DNA of 5,870 bases from Thermodesulfobacteriota bacterium (lineage in GTDB: Bacteria > Desulfobacterota > Desulfomonilia > Desulfomonilales > Desulfomonilaceae): the NCBI GenBank assembly GCA_030837305.1, contig JAUPKT010000356.1, forward strand, positions 1 through 5,870, given 5' to 3'. Made by a program: the position numbers and the translations under genes. The notes below the pieces were generated by a model. That model had not been told where the DNA came from. It did no database searches and worked only from the letters and a program-made list of their open reading frames with translations. This document shows positions 1 through 5,159 of this stretch, piece after piece. The number at the start of each line of letters is the position of its first letter. Positions within the stretch are counted from its first letter, which is position 1.

Positions 1-1367
1 GCTCCTGGAATATCACCCCTCTGACGGAAACTCTCCATTATCGATGTTGCGATGCCTGCCCGGTCAGGAGAGCTTAAATCATCTTGAGCTTCCAGATATT
101 TTCGTATTTCTGGAAACATCTCCATGGGAATACATCCCGTTGACGGTCTCGGAAACGCCGCACATATGCGTCCGTAAACCGACGGAAACGGCTCAGCAGA
201 GATATTCCCGAAGGATATTTCGCTGGCCTCGCAGGGTTGTACGTCTCCTTTCGAGGTGATAAAGAGATACTCAAATCTGCATTGACAGCCAAGGGCTGAA
301 TCCTTTTCCAACCACGTTGATAGTCCACTGATGGGGGGATGTTGCCTATATTTTGGATTGCGGGACAGGTCTTTCTGGAGCTGTTCCAAGACTTTGCTAT
401 GGGGGACAACTCCAGAATTAACTTCCCGACCACACGGCTTCCTCTCCAAAATACGGATCTCGGCAACGCCCAAGTCTTTGGCAAAGTCGTAATACCGGAG
501 GAAGTTTTCCGGCTCCAGGAGATCATCCGGAGGCACAAGGGACAAGCATGTGTATATTCCGGCTTCTTTGAAATGATGTATTGCTCGACAGGAATTCTCA
601 AAGGCCTGAGGATGCCCCCTCAATTCGTTGTGAACCTTGGCATCGAAATGATCCAAACTCACCCAAGCACCGAACAATCCATTCTTTTTCAGCTCCAAGG
701 CTCTCTCCGCCGTCAATCCATAGCCTGTTGTGAACATCCATAAGCAAATGTCGTCACTGACGTGCTTGACGAGCCTCAAGAAACGATCATAGCGGAAAAG
801 GGGCTCACCACCGTGAAGGATGATGGTCGGAACACCTAATCCTTCAACCTGGTCTATGGTGTCTTTGAGCAAATCCTCGTCCAAGTCTTTTTCAGGATTC
901 CTGTGGGCAATCGTGGAACAAAAGGAGCAAGAATATGGACAGCAATTTGTCGTGGATATGGAAACGATTCCCGATGGTATTTCAGTCAAATCCAGATTGT
1001 TCAGATAGTTCTCTATTCTCTTATCGAATGCTTTCGACGGAAAGGGCGGGAAGGTGCTGTCTATGACAATGGACTTTCCGAATCGCACCATATAGCGATA
1101 TTTCAGCATGGTATCTTGGAGGAAAGATAGTTTTATGAGATTGAACAGAGCGTCTCCAGGACTCAGAAGTCTTTCTCTTCGCGTTGCTCTATTCTTTTCA
1201 TCAAAGAGGAGTCTCAAGGCTCGTTTCAAAAAAGCCCAGTAGACACCGGCTATTTTGAAGCCCGTTATATTGGAAGTGCTATTGCGTGTATTTTGTAGAC
1301 TATCTTTCTGGGAGGAATGCGCCAAGGATGGAGACATGCTACCGTTTTTCACGTACTCGTCTTGCAC
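1..1367 (-). CDS. Radical SAM/SPASM-domain protein, C-terminus cut by the left edge
   Basis: An uninterrupted minus-strand frame runs from a stop near 1481 to the left edge. With GTG at 1367 as residue 1, 455 complete codons are visible. The radical SAM [4Fe-4S] motif CX3CX2C is C143, C147 and C150 (context TNCCPYSCSFCS). A GGEP motif at 186-189, the usual S-adenosylmethionine contact after the first strand, and a VSLDHFD segment follow. A SPASM/twitch-like region has C361, C363 and C379 around FITSKGDVQPC, then FGNI, with C402 and C412 further on; such cysteines usually bind auxiliary Fe-S clusters. The enzyme is therefore expected to be a cytoplasmic radical enzyme that cleaves S-adenosylmethionine. 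The substrate is unknown; SPASM relatives modify peptides, proteins or small molecules. The start is uncertain: GTG 1367 has AGAAGG six bases upstream; ATG 1337 and ATG 1109 lack a good ribosome-binding site. About 140 residues before the cluster motif is long for the family, and the first 40 or so are polar and unlike a known domain. Confidence 0.88.
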   Translation of the reverse strand, partial: MQDEYVKNGSMSPSLAHSSQKDSLQNTRNSTSNITGFKIAGVYWAFLKRALRLLFDEKNRATRRERLLSPGDALFNLIKLSFLQDTMLKYRYMVRFGKSIVIDSTFPPFPSKAFDKRIENYLNNLDLTEIPSGIVSISTTNCCPYSCSFCSTIAHRNPEKDLDEDLLKDTIDQVEGLGVPTIILHGGEPLFRYDRFLRLVKHVSDDICLWMFTTGYGLTAERALELKKNGLFGAWVSLDHFDAKVHNELRGHPQAFENSCRAIHHFKEAGIYTCLSLVPPDDLLEPENFLRYYDFAKDLGVAEIRILERKPCGREVNSGVVPHSKVLEQLQKDLSRNPKYRQHPPISGLSTWLEKDSALGCQCRFEYLFITSKGDVQPCEASEISFGNISAEPFPSVYGRICAAFPRPSTGCIPMEMFPEIRKYLEAQDDLSSPDRAGIATSIMESFRQRGDIPG

Positions 1368-1373
1368 AAGAGA

Positions 1374-1379
1374 CCTTCT
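1374..1379 (-). promoter_or_regulatory. Ribosome-binding site deciding the radical SAM gene start
   Basis: On the minus strand AGAAGG (one mismatch to AGGAGG) lies six bases before GTG 1367. The in-frame ATG at 1337 has only GAAAAACGGTAGC before it, with no Shine-Dalgarno match. The ATG at 1403 lies upstream of the transcription start predicted for the promoter at 1394-1423. This is why GTG 1367 is preferred, though only modestly. Confidence 0.4.
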
Positions 1380-1393
1380 TTCTGACCAATGGT

Positions 1394-1423
1394 ATCTTAT
1401 CATCTCGTGACAACGTGTGTCAA
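1394..1423 (-). promoter_or_regulatory. Putative sigma-70 promoter of the radical SAM gene
   Basis: Reading leftward there is a perfect -35 box TTGACA (1423-1418), an 18-base spacer, and a -10 box TAAGAT (1399-1394) matching TATAAT at four of six positions. Transcription would start near 1387, about 20 bases before GTG 1367 and 50 before ATG 1337. The position in the divergent intergenic space, pointing at the radical SAM gene, supports it. There is no experimental evidence, and a match of this quality can occur by chance. Confidence 0.5.
1408..1422. promoter_or_regulatory. Possible operator: inverted repeat TGACA-N5-TGTCA
   Basis: Five-base arms TGACA (1408-1412) and TGTCA (1418-1422) are perfect inverted copies around ACGTG. 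The right arm overlaps the leftward -35 box and the left arm sits in its spacer, which is where a repressor would block RNA polymerase. The site is also 54-68 bases before the start codon of the divergent rightward gene, so it could serve both sides. The arms are short, so chance is a real alternative. Confidence 0.3.
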
Positions 1424-1464
1424 AGACGCGAGCCGGAGAGAATTTCGTATGCCGATTTCTCGCC

Positions 1465-1471
1465 AAAGGAG
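1465..1471 (+). promoter_or_regulatory. Ribosome-binding site of the TM2-like gene
   Basis: AAAGGAG ends four bases before ATG 1476. This fixes the start there rather than at the in-frame ATG at 1389 or ATG 1458, which have no comparable signal and would add sequence unlike the rest of the protein. Confidence 0.7.
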
Positions 1472-1475
1472 CACA

Positions 1476-1916
1476 ATGTCAAATCATTATGGCACAATTG
1501 ACTTGTCGGATTTGTTGCACTATACCCTTACAAACTGGAAAGACGCCCTGGAGGGATTAATGGGTCGCAGCGTGGAGCAAGAAAATCAATCAGGAGGTCG
1601 ATCACGGGTCTTTTCCTCGGTGTTATCTCTCATATTTCCCGGTTTGGGCCAAATAGTCAAAGGGCGCATCATAGCCGGGCTATTATTCATGTCAAACGTA
1701 GCCCTGTATTTCACTCCCCTTTTGGTTAGCCAAAATGCTGAATACGATATTCAGACCCCTTCGTTGTTGATTGCTGTCGGTGTTTGGATCTGTTCAGCTT
1801 TCGATGCTTTTTTATACAAGAGTTCTTTCTTGGTGCTCGCGCTGCTGGTTTCATTGTTCTGTTTTGGCAGCGGATTCTTTGGAGCATATTTCTTGCTCCC
1901 TCATTTGGACGTTTGA
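1476..1916 (+). CDS. Small TM2-like multi-pass inner-membrane protein
   Basis: A 146-residue protein. Residues 1-44 are polar and probably cytoplasmic. Hydrophobic segments follow at about 45-61, 64-84, 95-114 and 117-141. The segment FPGLGQIVKGRIIAGLLF (54-71) matches the PGLGQ-x-x-x-G-x-x-x-G pattern of TM2-type and related small membrane domains, and the later WICSAFDAFLY (104-114) resembles the second TM2 helix with its conserved aspartate. Such proteins have no established biochemical role and often appear as stand-alone membrane genes. The start at ATG 1476 is chosen for its ribosome-binding site AAAGGAG. It lies 60 bases upstream of the ABC ATPase gene in the same direction, so it may be co-transcribed and could be an accessory to that transporter. 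It is not an Opp/Dpp permease: it is too short and has no EAA loop. The coding call is firm; family membership is moderate. Confidence 0.75.
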   Translation: MSNHYGTIDLSDLLHYTLTNWKDALEGLMGRSVEQENQSGGRSRVFSSVLSLIFPGLGQIVKGRIIAGLLFMSNVALYFTPLLVSQNAEYDIQTPSLLIAVGVWICSAFDAFLYKSSFLVLALLVSLFCFGSGFFGAYFLLPHLDV

Positions 1917-1976
1917 GTTACATCCGGCGAGAATTTTCCGGGAGGGCAGTTCCGCCAGAATTCCCCCAGAAGAAAT

Positions 1977-2948
1977 ATGTCTGACCATCTCTTGGATATA
2001 GTGGGCCTCTGGACGGTTTTTGTATCAGATGAGGGTACCGCAGCAGCAGTATCTGAATTGAATCTGCATTTAGATCAAGGGGAAACTATTGGAATAGTGG
2101 GGGAATCCGGCTGCGGAAAAAGCGTCACCGCCTTATCCATCATGAGGCTCATTTCCAGCCCTGGCAGAATAGAGAAGGGAAGAATAGAATTTCTCGGCAC
2201 AGATTTACTGAAATTGTCCGAGCCTGACATGCGGGCTGTACGCGGGAATGACATTTCTATGATATTCCAAGAGCCCATGACTTCCCTGAACCCTGTGCTC
2301 AAAGTTGGTGACCAGATTGGAGAAGTGTACCGGCTTCATAGAGGCTTGACCAAACGAGACTCGTGGAACGCTTCTATCGAGATGATGCAGAAGGTGGGCA
2401 TTCCCTCGCCGGAGCAGAGGGTTCGTGACTATCCCCATCAGATGAGCGGCGGTATGCGCCAGAGGGTCATGATTGCCATGGCCTTGGCGTGTGATCCAAG
2501 CCTGATGCTCGCGGACGAACCGACCACGGCGCTTGACGTGACCATCCAGGCTCAAATATTGGAATTGATGAACGAGATAAAAAAACAGAAGGGGACTGGA
2601 ATCGTTCTCATTACCCATGATTTGGGAATAGTGGCCGAAATGGCGGCTCGCGTAGCAGTGATGTATGCGGGGAGAATAGTAGAGCATGCATCAGTCAGCG
2701 ACTTGTTTTTTTCTGCCCAACATCCGTATACTGTAGGGTTGTTGAAATCCATACCGAGGATACGAAGAGCGCGCGGAAAAGACACTCAAAAGCTTCCGGT
2801 AATTCCGGGCATGGTGCCTGACCTGCGCAGATTACCCAGAGGATGTGCTTTTCAGGATCGGTGTGGGGAGGTCGCCTCCATTTGTAACGAACCACCCGAA
2901 CTGGAGTTGAAAAGATCAGGGCACCTGGTCCGATGTTGGAAGAGATGA
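1977..2948 (+). CDS. Opp/Dpp/Nik-type ABC transporter ATP-binding protein (OppD/DppD-like)
   Basis: A 323-residue cytoplasmic ATPase that energises ABC import of peptides or, in some members, nickel. All ATPase motifs are intact: Walker A GESGCGKS (42-49), Q-loop Q98 in [11 protein letters not shown], signature MSGGMRQR (156-163), Walker B LMLADEP with catalytic E181, D-loop ALD (185-187) and switch H214. The C-terminal oligopeptide/dipeptide-transporter region starts with HPYT (249-252) and has C290, C296, C303 and C320 (spacings 5, 6 and 16), the arrangement linked to a [4Fe-4S] cluster in DppD-like proteins. Length and motifs are full for the OppD/DppD half; this family normally works with a second ATPase (OppF/DppF), two permeases and a binding protein, none of which is in this window. 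The start has only a weak AGAAGA ribosome-binding site, but the N-terminus [12 protein letters not shown] aligns with the usual family beginning. The substrate cannot be read from the ATPase. Confidence 0.95.
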   Translation: MSDHLLDIVGLWTVFVSDEGTAAAVSELNLHLDQGETIGIVGESGCGKSVTALSIMRLISSPGRIEKGRIEFLGTDLLKLSEPDMRAVRGNDISMIFQEPMTSLNPVLKVGDQIGEVYRLHRGLTKRDSWNASIEMMQKVGIPSPEQRVRDYPHQMSGGMRQRVMIAMALACDPSLMLADEPTTALDVTIQAQILELMNEIKKQKGTGIVLITHDLGIVAEMAARVAVMYAGRIVEHASVSDLFFSAQHPYTVGLLKSIPRIRRARGKDTQKLPVIPGMVPDLRRLPRGCAFQDRCGEVASICNEPPELELKRSGHLVRCWKR

Positions 2949-2952
2949 GGAG
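2948..2952 (+). promoter_or_regulatory. Ribosome-binding site of the SlyD-like gene, overlapping the ATPase stop codon
   Basis: AGGAG begins on the last base of the ATPase TGA (2946-2948) and lies seven bases before ATG 2960. It sets the start there rather than at the in-frame ATG at 2933, inside the ATPase gene. It also implies that both genes are read from one message, with probable translational coupling. Confidence 0.75.
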
Positions 2953-2959
2953 AAAACGA

Positions 2960-3538
2960 ATGACAGATCCAATTGTGACAAGGGATTCTGGAATACTTGA
3001 TTCAAAATATTATGTGAAAATCCAATACCGCGTCAAAGTGGTCGGGGGCCCGATACTTAAGGGGGCCCCAAGTCCGGAACTCATGGATTTTGTGACCGGT
3101 TTTGGTCATGTGATTCCCGGACTCGAGAAACGCTTGTTAGGGCACCGGTTGGGAGATAAGCTTTCGTTTGTGGTACCTCCTCATGAGGGTTTTGGCGAAC
3201 GTTTCGACGAGTTGGTTTTTGAAAAAAAGAGAGAAGACTTTCGCTTTCCGGTGGGTCTTGAGCCGTATCCAGGCATGGAATTGCCCATGGTGAGCGACAA
3301 TTTTGCTGCACCTGACACGGTGATCATACGGGAAGTCAGAGATGATTCCATAGTGGTTGACTGTAATCATCCTTTGGCTGGATTGTCGCTGGAATACGAT
3401 CTTGAGATTGTGGAGGCCAGACCGGCTCGTGACACGGACATGTGTGCAGAATGGGAAGAAAAGGTCCAGGATTGCGATGCCGGATGCTCATGTAGCCCGC
3501 ATGAAATAGTCCTTCCCGGTGAGCAGGAAAAATCCTGA
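2960..3538 (+). CDS. SlyD-like FKBP-type peptidyl-prolyl cis-trans isomerase with cysteine-rich tail
   Basis: A 192-residue protein expected to be a cytoplasmic chaperone and proline isomerase. FKBP/SlyD hallmarks are in order: GFGHVIPGLEKRLLGHRLGD (47-66), VPPHEGFGE (72-80), an insert-in-flap-type segment (about 84-133) and VDCNHPLAGLSLEYDLEIVEA (133-153), the highly conserved SlyD C-terminal strand. There is no signal peptide. The N-terminus, about 15 residues before the first strand, is slightly extended. The loop at about 28-43 (GGPILKGAPSPELMDF) is longer than the short strand-turn usual in SlyD. The tail has C162, C172, C176, C178 and H181 (CDAGCSCSPHE), a possible metal site instead of the His-rich tail of E. 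coli SlyD. ATG 2960 is chosen for AGGAG seven bases upstream. The gene follows the ABC ATPase by 11 bases, so the two are very likely an operon. Whether it keeps isomerase activity, metal binding or both is inferred, not shown. Confidence 0.9.
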   Translation: MTDPIVTRDSGILDSKYYVKIQYRVKVVGGPILKGAPSPELMDFVTGFGHVIPGLEKRLLGHRLGDKLSFVVPPHEGFGERFDELVFEKKREDFRFPVGLEPYPGMELPMVSDNFAAPDTVIIREVRDDSIVVDCNHPLAGLSLEYDLEIVEARPARDTDMCAEWEEKVQDCDAGCSCSPHEIVLPGEQEKS

Positions 3539-3560
3539 GAATTGGTTTTAAACATTCTGT

Positions 3561-3572
3561 TCCATGCATGGA
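3561..3572. repeat. Perfect 12-bp palindrome TCCATGCATGGA
   Basis: The sequence reads identically on both strands and lies in the non-coding gap 23 bases after the isomerase stop codon and 107 bases before the flippase start. It could be a protein-binding site or a short hairpin. It is not a rho-independent terminator: there is no spaced loop and no T run. A 12-base palindrome has a modest chance of occurring at random in a window this size, but lies in non-coding DNA here. Confidence 0.4.
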
Positions 3573-3580
3573 GTCTTGTG

Positions 3581-3621
3581 GAATCGAGAATTGATATCAG
3601 GGCTTCCCACGGACTTGATTC
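3581..3621. repeat. Imperfect inverted repeat in the isomerase-flippase gap
   Basis: GAATCGAG (3581-3588) and CTTGATTC (3614-3621) pair over eight bases, with one G-T wobble, across a 25-base loop. The 141-base gap 3539-3679 otherwise holds the palindrome at 3561-3572 and no sigma-70 promoter I would defend. The hairpin lacks a T run, so it is weak as a terminator; it may be a leader structure or chance. Confidence 0.2.
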
Positions 3622-3679
3622 GATGTTAGTGTTCCCTGTCGTTTCATCATCACTGCATTAATAACCCACGAGAGCGTTT

Positions 3680-5137
3680 ATGGTTTCCGAATCCTCGCAA
3701 GAGCGAAGTGTGCCCTCAGAGAAGGGTATTCGCAAGCGATTTATGAGTTTGCTGTCCGCCCAAGGGGTAGACGGCGTTTTCAACACTATCTTTTTCCTCT
3801 ATCTGGCTTGGCTTGATTCAACTGTTTACGGCGCCATAATGTATAGCCTCGCCGCAGGGATAGTGGTCATGAAGATAGTACAATTCGGTTTGTATTATCC
3901 TCTCGTCTCCGATCTCAGCAACGCACCGCCCGATGACGCGCCGACCATACTGAATCGGGTTAACATAATTAAGTTGGGGCTCTTTATCCCCTGTATGCTT
4001 GCCGTTCTTGCCAGCGGCTTCTATAGAGGATTTTCTCAGGGAGTAACCATAGCTCTCGTCGTGGTCTGTTTGGGGTTTGCCCTAGAAGCTTTGGCGGAGA
4101 CTTTTTTCGCAGATTTCAGAGTCAGAGGGAAACAGGTTCAAGAAGCACGAATCAAGATAGTGAGTTGCGTCGTTTCTTATGTGTACGGTTTTGTTGTAGC
4201 TGCCCTGGGCTTTGACTTGATCGTTATAAGTTTTTTCAAAATTATTTCGGGAATTGTGAGGATTGGGTATGGGATGGCTGCGCATGTCAGGGAATATTCG
4301 ACGAGCTGGATATTTCGGCCTGAGTGGTCTGCGGTCGGCCAGGTTTTTAAAGCTGCGAGCGTTTTTGCCCTCATCGAAATCCTGGGCATTCTGTACAATA
4401 AGACAAATGTTTTCTTCTTGGAGAGTTACGTCGGATTGAGCGGTGTTGCATATTACAGCGCAACGTTCAACATTATAGACGAAATCTCGGTATTGGCATC
4501 AGAGCAGTTTCTGGGCTGGGTAATTTTCCCTCTATTGGCAGCGTTTTGGGGGAAAGACCGGAACAGGTCCGGGAGGTTGGTCAAGGCGACAGGTGTGTGG
4601 CTTTTTGCGTTTGGACTCCCCATAATGTTTGTGATGCATGCAGAAAGCGCTCTTATTATAGGATTGGTTTACCCAAGTGAATACAAGGATGCTGTTTGGA
4701 TGCAACAGTACCTTGTTTGGACCATTGTATTGTCTTTTGGGACCAATCTGTTTGCCTACCTGATGATGGTGGCAGGCAAGGTGAAGATGTTGTTAGTCTT
4801 TTCTATAGTAACGGCCATAGCGAACTTATTGTTCAATGTAGCGCTAGTACCTTCGTTTGGGTTACTAGGTGGCTGCCTGGTGATCATCTTCACTAAGCTC
4901 TTGATGACCGCCCTGACATATCTTTACTGCAGAGTCAAGTTTGGTTTTCTTCAGGAGACGGACTTCTTGTTTCCGCTGGTCCTCGGTGCTGCTTGCTTCG
5001 GTCTGTTTACCGTGCTTGAGTCTTTGATATCACTGCATCCGGCAGTGTTGGTTACCTTGGCCGTGTACTTGTTGGCTTTGCGTCAGTACGGAACACGATT
5101 TCTTGGACCGTTGCCGAGGCATGTTGGTCCTTCGTAG
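3680..5137 (+). CDS. Polysaccharide/O-antigen flippase-type membrane protein (Wzx-like, MOP superfamily)
   Basis: A 485-residue, strongly hydrophobic protein with roughly 12-14 membrane-spanning segments from about residue 30 to the end, after a short polar cytoplasmic N-terminus (1-22). Length, helix distribution and features such as GFALEALAETFFADFRVRG (132-150), a charged amphipathic stretch after the fourth helix, and YPSEYKDAVW in the second half fit the oligosaccharide flippase branch (RfbX/Wzx-like) of the MOP exporter superfamily. Members move lipid-linked sugar repeat units from the inner to the outer face of the inner membrane. The sugar substrate cannot be predicted. No glycosyltransferase or polymerase is in the window, so it is isolated from a classical polysaccharide cluster here. 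ATG 3680 has only a weak purine-rich ribosome-binding site (GAGAG). The 141-base gap upstream suggests its own transcription unit. Drug export by the MATE branch is a less likely alternative. Confidence 0.85.
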   Translation: MVSESSQERSVPSEKGIRKRFMSLLSAQGVDGVFNTIFFLYLAWLDSTVYGAIMYSLAAGIVVMKIVQFGLYYPLVSDLSNAPPDDAPTILNRVNIIKLGLFIPCMLAVLASGFYRGFSQGVTIALVVVCLGFALEALAETFFADFRVRGKQVQEARIKIVSCVVSYVYGFVVAALGFDLIVISFFKIISGIVRIGYGMAAHVREYSTSWIFRPEWSAVGQVFKAASVFALIEILGILYNKTNVFFLESYVGLSGVAYYSATFNIIDEISVLASEQFLGWVIFPLLAAFWGKDRNRSGRLVKATGVWLFAFGLPIMFVMHAESALIIGLVYPSEYKDAVWMQQYLVWTIVLSFGTNLFAYLMMVAGKVKMLLVFSIVTAIANLLFNVALVPSFGLLGGCLVIIFTKLLMTALTYLYCRVKFGFLQETDFLFPLVLGAACFGLFTVLESLISLHPAVLVTLAVYLLALRQYGTRFLGPLPRHVGPS

Positions 5138-5159
5138 AAAGACAGCGTTCACCTCGGCA
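5112..5159. repeat. Inverted repeat across the convergent gene ends, possible bidirectional terminator
   Basis: TGCCGAGG (5112-5119) and CCTCGGCA (5152-5159) are perfect eight-base inverted copies flanking a 32-base loop that contains both stop codons (5135-5137 and 5149-5151). A second pair, GTTGGT (5123-5128) and ACCAAC (5159-5164), interleaves with it, so the two helices would compete or form a pseudoknot-like fold. There is no T run on either strand, so a classical rho-independent terminator is not supported. The arms lie within the final codons of both genes. Confidence 0.35.

Noticed and set aside
74..601. 175-codon minus-strand open frame
   Set aside because: Same strand as the radical SAM gene but a different frame; its product has no domain-like pattern while the true frame does.
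339..743. 134-codon plus-strand open frame
   Set aside because: It is antisense to the radical SAM gene, whose minus-strand frame carries the CX3CX2C, GGEP and SPASM motifs; the plus-strand product has no recognisable domain.
1389..1475. 29-codon N-terminal extension of the TM2-like gene
   Set aside because: ATG 1476 has a good AAAGGAG ribosome-binding site; the upstream ATGs do not, and the extension would overlap the leftward promoter.
1286..1501. 71-codon plus-strand open frame in the divergent region, considered as a small peptide substrate of the radical SAM enzyme
   Set aside because: No ribosome-binding site, no leader/core pattern, and it overlaps both the radical SAM 5' end and the TM2-like gene start.
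2205..2687. 160-codon minus-strand open frame
   Set aside because: Antisense shadow inside the ABC ATPase gene, which has every ATPase motif intact.
2933..2959. Earlier in-frame ATG for the SlyD-like gene
   Set aside because: It lies inside the ATPase gene without a ribosome-binding site; AGGAG precedes ATG 2960 and the extra residues (MLEEMRRKR) do not fit the family.
3045..3071. GC-rich block with GGGGGCCC and GGGGGCCCC, hairpin-like
   Set aside because: It lies within the coding sequence of the SlyD-like gene, which stays in frame through it; there is no T run and no sign of frameshifting.
4696..4896. 66-codon plus-strand open frame inside the flippase gene
   Set aside because: Out-of-frame shadow of a clear multi-pass membrane protein gene.
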